A DNA stretch of 64,000 bases from JACDHG01 sp963815295 (lineage in GTDB: Bacteria > Actinomycetota > Actinomycetes > Propionibacteriales > Nocardioidaceae). Under the pieces are notes generated by a model, which was not told the DNA's origin, did no database searches, and saw nothing but the letters and a program-made list of their open reading frames with translations. Position numbers and translations under genes: made by a program. Location: positions 1,798,001 through 1,862,000 of the forward strand of contig CAWFFZ010000008.1 of NCBI GenBank assembly GCA_963815295.1. Direction: 5' to 3'. Below are positions 52,681 to 60,898 of the stretch, piece by piece. Every line of letters starts with the position of its first letter. The first letter of the stretch is position 1.

Positions 52681-54279
52681 TGTGACGGGGCCGGCCAGCC
52701 CCGGAGTCCCGTGCTCGATCACCGCGGTAGCAGCTGTGCGCACCGCACCGTCGCGACGCTTAACGACGCGGTTGACGACCCTGAAGTCAGCCTCGTACGT
52801 GTGCCGAGTGACCCGGCACCGGACGTAACCGCGCTGGCAGTTGACGTACTTCATGTGCGAGTTGCCGGCGAGCAGGCGACGGGCAAAGTCGCTACGTCGC
52901 TCGCCATCCCCTCCGCTGGTCACCGAAGTGCCAATGAGCTCGGTGGCCACCACCGCTGAGCTGGGGTCGTTGAAGTCGTCCTTCAGGTTCAACGCGACGT
53001 TGATGTGCTTGTCGCCGGTGATCACCACCAAATCGCGAGCTCCGGCGCGGACCGCGCCGCGCAGCACTCGGTCGCGGTTAGCCGCATATCCATCCCACAT
53101 GTCCATGTTGAGCAGTTGCCCTTCGGAGGTGTCAAGGTCGTTCTGACCCATCGTCACCTGGTTGGCCAAGACGTCCCATCGAGCGGTGGAAGCAACGAGG
53201 CCGCGTTGCAGCCACGCCTCTTGCTCGGCTCCCATCACGCTACGGGCAGGGTTCAGCCGTTGATCGCAGTCGCTTTCCAGGCGCTCATTGCAGGCCTGGT
53301 CATCGCGAAACTGTCGCGTATCCAGCACATGAAAAGTAGCCAGGTCGCCGTAGCGGAGACGTCGAAAGATCTGCATGTCAGCACCCATCGGGCGCTGTTG
53401 GGCCCGCAGCGGCAAGTGCTCGTACCAAGCCCGGAATGCAGCGGCCCTACGCCGGAGAAATTCCGGTGCGGTGTCCCTGCCGTACCAGCCGTTGGCGACC
53501 TCGTGGTCATCGAGCGTCATCAGCCAAGGGAAGCGGCGGTGGGCCTCCTGCAAGTCGGGGTCAGTTTTCGTCAGCGCGTACCGCAGGCGGTAGGCCGCAA
53601 GGTTGTCTGCGTTCTCCGCGAAGTAGTCGGGCACGGTTTCGAGACGGCCGCCGGGATGTCTGGGGATCCCCTTCTCGTAGATGTAGTCGCCGAGGTGAAC
53701 CACGAGGTCGAGATTGTCGTTGGCGAGATGCCGATATGCGGTGAAGTAGCCCCTCGACCACCCCTGACACGACACGAAAGCGAACGCAAGCTGGCGTGCG
53801 CGCCCTGACGGCGTCGTCCGTGTGCGTCCCACCGGTGAGATGTTTCCTCCGGCCCTGAACCGGTAGTAGTAGACCCTGTCTGCTTCCAGCCCCCTGATCT
53901 CCGGATGGACCGAGTGGGCGAGCGCGGGGGTCGCCTCGGCGCTGCCGCGGCGCACGATGTGCGTGAACCGGCGGTCGGTGGCGACCTCGTACCGTACGCG
54001 GATGATCTGCCTGCCCATGCCACCGCGCCCGCTCGCATTCAGGGGTCGAGGTGCAAGGCGGGTCCAGAGCACGAATCCACCGGGGCGCGGGTCCCCCGAT
54101 GCGACTCCAAGCGTGAACGGATAGGGCATCTGAGCCGGTTCAGCAGCACCGGTGCTCGACCACGCCCCCGTCCCCAGCATCATGGCCGTCCCTGTCAGAC
54201 CCGACATGCTCAGGAACCGACGACGGTCCAGTTCCGACCAGCCTCGTGTCTCTGCCCCACTTGTCACAGGACCTGTCAC
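52678..54279 (-). CDS. phoD: PhoD-family alkaline phosphatase/phosphodiesterase, Tat-exported
   Basis: 533 residues. A twin-arginine signal DRRRFLSMSGLTGTAMMLG leads to a Fibronectin-like N-domain and the PhoD metallophosphatase core: FAFVSCQGWSRGYF, VVHLGDYIYEKG, LMTLDDHEVANGWYG and VVITGDKHINVAL (Fe/Ca ligands). It releases phosphate from phosphodiesters outside the cell, so it fits the neighbouring phosphodiesterase lipoprotein. Start ATG/GTG at 54279. No Pho box was recognised upstream. Confidence 0.92.
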   Translation of the reverse strand: MTGPVTSGAETRGWSELDRRRFLSMSGLTGTAMMLGTGAWSSTGAAEPAQMPYPFTLGVASGDPRPGGFVLWTRLAPRPLNASGRGGMGRQIIRVRYEVATDRRFTHIVRRGSAEATPALAHSVHPEIRGLEADRVYYYRFRAGGNISPVGRTRTTPSGRARQLAFAFVSCQGWSRGYFTAYRHLANDNLDLVVHLGDYIYEKGIPRHPGGRLETVPDYFAENADNLAAYRLRYALTKTDPDLQEAHRRFPWLMTLDDHEVANGWYGRDTAPEFLRRRAAAFRAWYEHLPLRAQQRPMGADMQIFRRLRYGDLATFHVLDTRQFRDDQACNERLESDCDQRLNPARSVMGAEQEAWLQRGLVASTARWDVLANQVTMGQNDLDTSEGQLLNMDMWDGYAANRDRVLRGAVRAGARDLVVITGDKHINVALNLKDDFNDPSSAVVATELIGTSVTSGGDGERRSDFARRLLAGNSHMKYVNCQRGYVRCRVTRHTYEADFRVVNRVVKRRDGAVRTAATAVIEHGTPGLAGPVT

Positions 54280-54436
54280 GCCCCCCGCGTCGAAGGCGTC
54301 GAGTGGTTGACTGAGCGCGTGCGTGCCACGCTCTCGACGCTAGGCCTGTTGCGCGGTTTCTACAGCAGATTGAGGTAATCAGCCCACTACGGCCAGTTGG
54401 AACTGGCCCGAAAGTGTGCGCGCTCGTGCCCGGGTG

Positions 54437-54853
54437 CTAGGCCCACCCGAGTTGCTGCATCGTGGCCGCGTCGTTCCAGATCTTCGTCATGTGCCGGATC
54501 TTGTCGCCCTCGAAATCCATGTCGTAGACGTAGTCGGCCGCTGCGCTCTTTCCGGTCGGAGGAACGGGCCCTCCCTCGCCGGTGTGGGTCCCATGGAACA
54601 CGCCGTACGCCGACACTTTGTTCCGCGCCTCGTCCACGGCGAACGAACGCACCTCTGCGCGGCCGTCGGGTAGCGGAGTGAGAAGGCCCTTCATCCACTC
54701 GGTGTAAGCCTCCAGGCTGTCAACCCCCTCCAGGGCTGCAGCCTGCGCCGAAAACGTCGCGCCCGGATGGCAGTACTGCTGGCATTCCCCCCACCCCTGG
54801 CCTGTCTCGCAGGCTTCGAAGAATCGTTCGGCGGTCTCCACGATCACAGCCAT
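54437..54853 (-). CDS. SnoaL-like NTF2-fold protein
   Basis: 138 residues. A cone-shaped NTF2 fold is indicated by the helix VETAERFFEACETGQGW, the YTEWMKGLLTPLPDG turn and the strand ADYVYDMDFEGDKIRHMTKIWND. Four members' functions range from polyketide cyclases to isomerases, so no reaction can be given. Start at 54853; it stands alone between phoD and the metalloprotease. Confidence 0.85.
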   Translation of the reverse strand: MAVIVETAERFFEACETGQGWGECQQYCHPGATFSAQAAALEGVDSLEAYTEWMKGLLTPLPDGRAEVRSFAVDEARNKVSAYGVFHGTHTGEGGPVPPTGKSAAADYVYDMDFEGDKIRHMTKIWNDAATMQQLGWA

Positions 54854-54977
54854 GAGTCCGTTCCTTCCGCTGATCTTTCAGTAGGGACACCCCACTGCCG
54901 GAACAGTGCTCGCGATACCACCAACTGTCAAGAACGGGCCTTCCCTGCCCTCTGACCATCCGCCGAGATTCGGTGAT

Positions 54978-55955
54978 CTAGTCCCGATAGGCGCTCCAGG
55001 CCACCTGCATGCGCGTCGCTTGGTCGGCGGTGAACAGGTACATGCAGTCGTCTTCTGTGTAGTCCATGAAGTTGTGGATGGGGTCGACTCCGGGTGCGGT
55101 GCAGGTGTCGCGGTCAATCGGGCACCCGAAGGCCGGTGACGCCTCGTACGGGGTGTCGGCGATGGAGTCGCCGGGCGCCTCGCAGCCGTTCTGGAATGTG
55201 TGCTGCAGTTCAATCCAGTGCCCCACCTCGTGGGTGGCCGTGTCGCCTGAGTCGTACGGTCCGAGGTCACCACCAGGCAGTGAGCGGTACTCGAGCACCA
55301 CTCCGTCGTAGAAGCGCGGCAGCGGGTTGTCGCCGACGAAGTCCGACGGTAGGTATGCCCAGCCGAGGAGGAACTGTCCCAGCTTCGCGGTGTAGATGTT
55401 CAAGGTTTCTGGCCCGCCCTCGTGCAGAGCCTTCTTCATCTTGACTTCCTTGCCGCTTCCCCGGAACAGCCGTCGCTCATCTCCATTCGCGGGGATGAGG
55501 TTGAACCATTGCGGCTGTGTTGTGCGGTCGACGGACTCGAGTTCGAACCTGAATCCAGTGTCGGGGCCACCGGTGTTTCCTTGGAAGGAGTCGTTGAGCA
55601 CCGTCATCTGGTCGTCGATCCACGCTTGGGGGATGTTGCCGCCGGCCACAGTGCCGTTCTTGCGGACTACGTGGAACGCCACTGGGACCGTGACCGGCGC
55701 CTGTGCCTCCGCTGCTTCCCTGACGGCGGCAGGATGGTTGGCGGACCACCTGGCCAGCGGATCGCGTGACTGCGTCATGAAGTCGTCGCGGGGGATCGCT
55801 CCTTTGGGAGCCTTTGCGACCCCGCCGTACTCAGTACAGCGCGGCGCGGAGTCCTTGGGGAGCTGCGCTGAGCTCGTCGGCGCCGAGAGCACGGCTGACG
55901 TGAGTGTGAGTCCGGCGACGACAGCAAGCCGCGCCCCAAAACCTGAAGATCGCAT
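54978..55955 (-). CDS. Secreted M43 (pappalysin-like) zinc metalloprotease
   Basis: 325 residues. Signal peptide (about 1-30), then a propeptide-like region, then the protease: ATHEVGHWIELQHTFQNGC is the extended HExxHxxGxxH-type site (here HEVGHWIELQH), and the Met-turn lies in NFMDYTEDDCM. Several cysteines (in GCEAPGD, FGCPIDRDTC, DDC) will form disulfides. It degrades extracellular protein. It is divergent from the GH20 gene. Confidence 0.92.
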   Translation of the reverse strand: MRSSGFGARLAVVAGLTLTSAVLSAPTSSAQLPKDSAPRCTEYGGVAKAPKGAIPRDDFMTQSRDPLARWSANHPAAVREAAEAQAPVTVPVAFHVVRKNGTVAGGNIPQAWIDDQMTVLNDSFQGNTGGPDTGFRFELESVDRTTQPQWFNLIPANGDERRLFRGSGKEVKMKKALHEGGPETLNIYTAKLGQFLLGWAYLPSDFVGDNPLPRFYDGVVLEYRSLPGGDLGPYDSGDTATHEVGHWIELQHTFQNGCEAPGDSIADTPYEASPAFGCPIDRDTCTAPGVDPIHNFMDYTEDDCMYLFTADQATRMQVAWSAYRD

Positions 55956-56074
55956 TGAATCCCTTTCGAGTGTGGGGGGTCAACGTAACCTTCAGCACGG
56001 CCGGGGTCAACGAAGTCGCAGCTATGAAACCGCAGGTGACGAGCCCATTACGCAGCGCTGCATCCACGTAGGCC

Positions 56075-56104
56075 TTGACAGGTCTAGACCACAGATTTTA
56101 CGTT
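56075..56104 (+). promoter_or_regulatory. DasR-type operator (dre) inside a sigma-70-like promoter of the GH20 gene
   Basis: TTGACA at 56075-56080 and TACGTT at 56099-56104 (18-bp spacing) make a fair -35/-10 pair. Between them lies GGTCTAGACC (56081-56090) in the context ACAGGTCTAGACCACAG, matching the dre consensus of the GlcNAc regulator DasR, ACTGGTCTAGACCACT. Repression by a GntR protein is inferred. Confidence 0.7.
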
Positions 56105-56143
56105 GGACAAAAGCCTCTGGCGCCCCCCACGAGGAGAAGAAGT

Positions 56144-57799
56144 ATGTCGAACACACCCATCAGCTCCCCAGTCGGCGGGCCGTCGTCGCCCCTCGACCCT
56201 CACTCATCTACCAAGTCACCTGCGAGACGCAGGAAGTTTGCTGTGTCAGCTCTGCTGAGCGCCATCGTCTTGTTGGTCTCGGCCCTGGCCAGCGTGTCGG
56301 TCGAGGCAGCCCCCCGAGCGCCCGCACCAGCCCCTTCAGTTATTCCGGCGCCGAAATCCATGGTCGCCACGCCTGGGTCGTTCACGCTCACCCAGTCCAC
56401 GCGGATCCACGTTGGTTCGAACTCCCCCGGCGTACTCGGCGCGGCCAACGCCCTTGCCGAGGTCCTTCGGCCGTCGACCGGATTCCCCATACCGGTGACC
56501 CGCCAGGGCGATTCCACGGCAGCAAATGACATCCGCCTGCAGCTCACCCAGTCTGGGGGCTTCGGGCAGGAGGGCTACCGACTCGACGTCGCCACGGGAG
56601 CTGTCCTGATTCGCGCGAAAACCGCGGCGGGCCTCTTCTACGGCGTGCAGACCCTTCGCCAGCTGTTCCCGAGCAAGGTCGAGAGCGATAGCGAACAGCC
56701 GGGTCCATGGACTGTAGGCGGTGTCCACGTCACTGACACGCCAAGGTTCGCATGGCGCGGCGCGATGCTCGACGTGTCCCGACACTTCTTCAGCGTCGAC
56801 GAGGTCAAGCGCTACATCGACTTGCTGGCGGCGTACAAGGTCAACGTGTTGCACCTGCACCTGGCCGACGACCAGGGGTGGCGCATAGAGATCGATAGCT
56901 GGCCGCGGCTTACCACCGTTGGTGGTAGCACGGAGGTTGGCGGAGGTCCTGGCGGCTTCTACACCAAGGAGCAGTACGCCAGCTTGATCGACTACGCCCA
57001 GCAGCACCACATCATGGTCGTGCCCGAGATCGACATGCCGGGCCATACGAACGCCGCGCTCGCGTCGTATGCGGAACTGAACTGCGACGGCGTGGCGCCA
57101 CCGCTCTACACCGGGACCGACGTTGGGTTCAGCTCGCTGTGCATCGACAAGCCAGTCACCTACGAGTTCATCGACGATGTCATCCGTGAGCTCGCCGCAA
57201 TGACGCCGGGGCCGTACATCCACATCGGCGGTGACGAAGCGCACTCGACAGCACATGAGGACTACGTCACCTTCGTGAACCGGGTGGAGCCGATCGTCAA
57301 TGCGCACGGCAAGGACATGTCCGGGTGGGAGGAGATCACCGGCGCGGACGTGTCGTCCTCCTCCATCGCCCAGCACTGGTGGGACGAGCCCGAGGCAGGG
57401 ACCGCTGTGGACAAGGGCATGAAGGTCGTCATGTCGCCGGCCGAGAAGGCCTACATCGACATGAAGTACGACGAGAACACCGAGCTCGGCCTCGACTGGG
57501 CCGGTCTCACCAGCACCCAGGACTCCTACGAGTGGGATCCCGGCACGTGGGCAGAGGAAGAGGGTGTTCCGGAGTCATCCGTGCTGGGACCGGAAGCCCC
57601 GCTATGGAGCGAGACTCTCGAAGACATCAACGACATCGAGTTCATGGCGTTCCCACGGATGGCCGGTATCGCCGAGCTCGGGTGGTCCGCGCAGGGACGC
57701 TCCTGGGATGAGTACAAGGAGCGACTCGGCGCTCATGGGCCGCGCTGGGACGAGATGTCGGTGAACTACTACCGTGATCCGGCCGTCCCTTGGCAGTAG
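56144..57799 (+). CDS. Secreted beta-N-acetylhexosaminidase, GH20
   Basis: 551 residues from the ATG at 56144 (GAGGAG before it). A long basic N-region leads to a membrane/signal segment ending VSVEA. The GH20 N-domain (about 65-200) has FTLTQSTRI and YRLDVATGAV. The catalytic barrel contains RGAMLDVSRHFF, LHLADDQGWRIEID, EIDMPGHTNAAL and the catalytic pair Asp364-Glu365 in IHIGGDEAHS, and W in QHWWDE. It releases GlcNAc from chitin oligosaccharides or peptidoglycan fragments. It has a DasR-like operator and a GntR gene downstream. Confidence 0.95.
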   Translation: MSNTPISSPVGGPSSPLDPHSSTKSPARRRKFAVSALLSAIVLLVSALASVSVEAAPRAPAPAPSVIPAPKSMVATPGSFTLTQSTRIHVGSNSPGVLGAANALAEVLRPSTGFPIPVTRQGDSTAANDIRLQLTQSGGFGQEGYRLDVATGAVLIRAKTAAGLFYGVQTLRQLFPSKVESDSEQPGPWTVGGVHVTDTPRFAWRGAMLDVSRHFFSVDEVKRYIDLLAAYKVNVLHLHLADDQGWRIEIDSWPRLTTVGGSTEVGGGPGGFYTKEQYASLIDYAQQHHIMVVPEIDMPGHTNAALASYAELNCDGVAPPLYTGTDVGFSSLCIDKPVTYEFIDDVIRELAAMTPGPYIHIGGDEAHSTAHEDYVTFVNRVEPIVNAHGKDMSGWEEITGADVSSSSIAQHWWDEPEAGTAVDKGMKVVMSPAEKAYIDMKYDENTELGLDWAGLTSTQDSYEWDPGTWAEEEGVPESSVLGPEAPLWSETLEDINDIEFMAFPRMAGIAELGWSAQGRSWDEYKERLGAHGPRWDEMSVNYYRDPAVPWQ

Positions 57800-57866
57800 C
57801 CAGCAGATCTGGTTGACCTGATCCTGCACGGAAACCACGGTCAGACTGTGAGCATCGCCATCGAGT

Positions 57867-57926
57867 TTTGCGGTGCCTGGGCTGAGGCATGATTGTCGCA
57901 ATGACAACCCGCCCAGGCACCGCAAA
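57867..57926. promoter_or_regulatory. Perfect 16-bp inverted repeat spanning the GntR start codon
   Basis: TTTGCGGTGCCTGGGC (57867-57882) and GCCCAGGCACCGCAAA (57911-57926) pair without mismatch. The 28-base spacer holds the GAGG ribosome site and both candidate start codons (57889 and 57901). The right arm is coding. It could be an operator, a translational switch that displays the start in a loop, or an attenuator after the hexosaminidase gene. Confidence 0.8.
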
Positions 57927-58611
57927 GCACGTCGCAGTCCGCGACCGCCTGCGCGAGATCGTCCTTGAGCTCGCGCCCGGAGACCCGTTGCCTGCGGAGC
58001 GTGCGCTTGCCGAGCAGATGGGCGTGGCCCGTATGACGGTGCGCCAAGCCGTCGCTGGCCTTGCCCGTGAGGGAATGGTGCGCAGCATCCATGGGCGGGG
58101 GAACCTCCGAGCCCCGGACCCGCTGCAGCTTCGGGTCCGGCTGGGCTCCTTCGCCGACGCCCTTCGTGAGCACGATCTTGAGCCGATGACGCGCACCTTG
58201 GAGTGCACCCTCGACGACGACCCGCCCCAAGAAGTCGGTGAGTTTCTCCGGCTCGACGAAGACAATCGCGCTATGCGGTTGCGTCGGATCAGGTTTGGCA
58301 ACGCCCTACCTCTCGCTCTCGAGCGCACCTGGCTGCCCGCGGCATTGGTGCCGGAACTCACCGAGGAGGCTCTGACGGGAAGCCTGTACCACTTCCTCGA
58401 ACCCCGCGGATTGCTACCGGACTCCGGTGAGGAGTCCGTGGTGGCGGATCTTCCGGACCGGCACGAGGTGCAACTGCTTCATATCGCGGCGAGCAGACCC
58501 GTACTCCGGTTGGTGCGCAAGGCTCTGCACGCAGGCGACCCCGTCGAGTACGCCGAAGCTGTCATCCCCGCAGACCGTTGTGAACTGTGGTTTCCGGTGT
58601 CGCCCGTCTGA
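57889..58611 (+). CDS. GntR/UTRA (HutC/DasR-type) transcriptional regulator
   Basis: 240 residues (236 if ATG 57901 is used). The winged helix spans about 12-78 (LPAERALAEQMGVARMTVRQAVAGLA). The UTRA ligand domain follows (MRLRRIRFGNALPLALERTWL, LYHFLEPRGL and the end VEYAEAVIPADRCEL). This is the HutC subfamily, to which DasR and NagR belong. Lying 89 bp behind the GH20 gene with a dre-like site before it, it probably regulates amino-sugar use. Effector likely a sugar phosphate (inference). Confidence 0.9.
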   Translation: MIVAMTTRPGTAKHVAVRDRLREIVLELAPGDPLPAERALAEQMGVARMTVRQAVAGLAREGMVRSIHGRGNLRAPDPLQLRVRLGSFADALREHDLEPMTRTLECTLDDDPPQEVGEFLRLDEDNRAMRLRRIRFGNALPLALERTWLPAALVPELTEEALTGSLYHFLEPRGLLPDSGEESVVADLPDRHEVQLLHIAASRPVLRLVRKALHAGDPVEYAEAVIPADRCELWFPVSPV

Positions 58612-58728
58612 GCAGCCTTGGCTCGTCGGCGCGCGCGCTGAGTCTCCGCCTTCGAGGTTTGGGTCCAAGCCGACAGGGCACTGTGGATAGAACGCACACC
58701 AACGCTTCGAGATGGTCTGAGGGCTGAG

Positions 58729-59530
58729 TTGAGACGGTATTTCGTGCCGATTCTGGTGATAAGTGTGGCCCTGCTGATCATCGGGATCAGTGGACTGTCG
58801 CTTCACATGTCGGCTGGATCGGGCATCACCGCGCAACGTGCGCCGGTCGGCCAGATAGGAGTCGCCACCGCAAGCACGGAACCCACCACCGCGACAACGT
58901 TGACCACTCAGCCCAGCACATCGACAACTGAAGCCCCAACCACATCGACCGCGACCACTGAACCCTCCACGTCCACGGCAACCTCGACGTCCACCGCAAC
59001 CTCGACGTCCACCGCAACCTCGACGTCCACCGCAACCTCGACGTCCACCGCGACCTCCCACCACCACGTCCGCCCCGACCGCCCCGACCGCCCCGACCGC
59101 CCCGACCGCCCCGACCGCTAAGCCCATCACAACCACTCAGCCCACCACGGCGACCAGGGCCTCTCAGCCCAGGGCCGCGGGCACCAGCCCAGCCGCCCCG
59201 ATCGCCCAATCCAGGCTCTCGCCGCCCACAATCCCAGCCCCTCACGGCATCAGCACACTACCGCTGGCGACAGAAGGGACGAGCAGAAACGACCCAACGA
59301 TGCCTGCAGGATCAGCTGATAACCCGGCGGGCACGGTGGTGCCAACGGAAAGCACTCGGTCCGACGGGGCCGCTCCTCCTGACGATCCCGGTTCGCCAGG
59401 TGCGGACACCACCACCTCAACCGCCGGCGTCTCATTCACAATGATGGTCCTAGGCGCTTTGGGTGGTTCAGCCGCGGTCATTGCCGCGACCTACGCCTTG
59501 ATGCGCCGTCCAGGCAAGCACAGGGCTTAG
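58729..59530 (+). CDS. Ser/Thr/Pro-rich surface stalk protein, apparent frame break
   Basis: From a TTG at 58729, a signal/anchor helix (VPILVISVALLIIGISGLSL) leads to a low-complexity Thr/Ser stretch with four TSTSTA units. The frame then changes near 59058: one extra C in CCTCCCACC. The new frame gives APTAPTAPT repeats, TTTQPTTA and TRASQPRAAG, a proline/serine region, and a C-terminal membrane helix (VSFTMMVLGALGGSAAVIAA) ending in basic residues. Dropping one base gives 267 codons. In the uncorrected frame the protein would end at 59121 with PDR repeats. Mucin-like spacer; no known domain. Confidence 0.65.
58981..59052 (+). repeat. Four perfect 18-bp tandem repeats in the stalk gene
   Basis: Units of ACCTCGACGTCCACCGCA start at 58981, 58999, 59017 and 59035. 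They encode TSTSTA and are in frame (18 = 6 codons). Confidence 0.9.
59072..59116 (+). repeat. Five 9-bp tandem repeats in the stalk gene
   Basis: Units of GCCCCGACC start at 59072, 59081, 59090, 59099 and 59108. They encode APT in one frame and PDR in another. Copy-number changes by nine keep the frame. Confidence 0.9.
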
Positions 59531-59712
59531 GGGTCGTCGCGTCCGCGGGTGCTGAGCTACGCGGGTTTGTCACGACGAGCGAACATGCGCCGAACGCCAC
59601 CGTGCAGCCGATGAGTGAGCCGTCTGACCCTCGGAAATGGCCCGGAGGGGCTATTGCCCCCTCTTGCCGCACACCACCAGCCTGAAACGATCGAACGGGA
59701 GTTGAGGCTGTC

Positions 59713-60735
59713 ATGTCTGTAATGCGTGGGGTCCGAGTCAGAGTGTTACTCGCAGCGAGTGCCGCCATCGTGGTGGGGACTGCACCGGCGGCCTGGGCGG
59801 CGGTCATCGTTGGCACGCCGGGCGACGACGTCTTAGTGGGGACCGCGGGGCACGACCGCATCCGTGGCGCTGGGGGTGCCGACGAAATCCGCGGTCTTGG
59901 CGGCAACGACACGTTGCATGGCGAGGACGGCGACGACACGATCTTCGGAGACGCCGGACACGACACCATCCGCGGCGGCCCGGGGGCAGACAACGTGCAT
60001 GGCGGGGTCGGACCGGACCTGATCGAAACAGTCGGCTCCGACACCGCCTTTGGAGATGGACAAAATGACACCGTCATTGTCGGAACGGGTGATGGGACCG
60101 GCCGGGGCGGATGGGGCGCCGACTACATGGCCGCAGTCCAGAACGGCGACCAGATGATGTTCGGACAGGCAGGTAACGACGAGTTCTTCGCCGCCGGGGA
60201 GGGAACGAAACTGCTCGCCGGTGGGATCGGCAACGACGTGTTCACGTCCATTATGAACGGACCAACCCTGCTCGGCGGTGACGGGAACGACCTATTCTAC
60301 GCAAGCTTCGAAGGTCTGGTCTTCGGCGGCGCGGGCGACGACACGATTTGGACGTCGAGCCCCCAAGAACTGATGCCGAAGACCGTTGAATGTGGTCCCG
60401 GGCTGGACTTCCTTGGCGCCGATCTCATGACCACCTTCGGGGACGACTGCGAACAGATCCTGATGAACATCTGGGGCGACGCGGGCGACAACGTCATCCA
60501 CGGAACCCACTTCGACGACCACATCCAAGGGCTTGAAGGTGCCGACACGATCGACACCGATGGGGGTGACGACGAGATCTTTCCCGGCGAAGGGTCAGAC
60601 CTCATCGACGCCGGGGACGGCGCGGACGTCATCACCGCCGATGACGGCGAACCGGACACGATTGATTGCGGTGCCGGTGATGACACGGCCCACGTCGACA
60701 GCTTCGACACCGTGACCAACTGCGAGCATCCCTGA
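59713..60735 (+). CDS. Secreted RTX-type calcium-binding repeat protein
   Basis: 340 residues. Signal peptide (about 1-29, ending AWA). The rest is built of glycine/aspartate nonapeptides such as GGNDTLHGE, GGAGDDTIW, GGDGNDLFY and GEGSDLIDA, the G-G-x-G-x-D-x-U-x pattern that folds into a Ca-binding beta roll. Two cysteine pairs (in VECGPG, GDDCEQ and IDCGAG, TNCEHP) are extra. No toxin or enzyme domain is attached. Type-I secretion motifs are not expected here; Sec export is indicated by the signal. Confidence 0.85.
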   Translation: MSVMRGVRVRVLLAASAAIVVGTAPAAWAAVIVGTPGDDVLVGTAGHDRIRGAGGADEIRGLGGNDTLHGEDGDDTIFGDAGHDTIRGGPGADNVHGGVGPDLIETVGSDTAFGDGQNDTVIVGTGDGTGRGGWGADYMAAVQNGDQMMFGQAGNDEFFAAGEGTKLLAGGIGNDVFTSIMNGPTLLGGDGNDLFYASFEGLVFGGAGDDTIWTSSPQELMPKTVECGPGLDFLGADLMTTFGDDCEQILMNIWGDAGDNVIHGTHFDDHIQGLEGADTIDTDGGDDEIFPGEGSDLIDAGDGADVITADDGEPDTIDCGAGDDTAHVDSFDTVTNCEHP

Positions 60736-60898
60736 CGCTTCGCTGCATATCTTGTTATGGCCGAAAGTGACTTTTCGCGCACGCAAAGTAAGTCTTTCTA
60801 TTCGCACATTGTCCGGGCACCTCCGCCCCTACGCTTTTGCTGACAGCGGGCCGAAAGGTTTGTGCGCACGGGGCGCCTCCGCGTCTAAGGAGCAGTCG

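Noticed and set aside
60736..60898. c-di-GMP riboswitch before the propeller gene, which would fit the c-di-GMP protein downstream
   Set aside because: The GEMM core and tetraloop-receptor patterns could not be found by eye. An Infernal search with the GEMM models would settle it.
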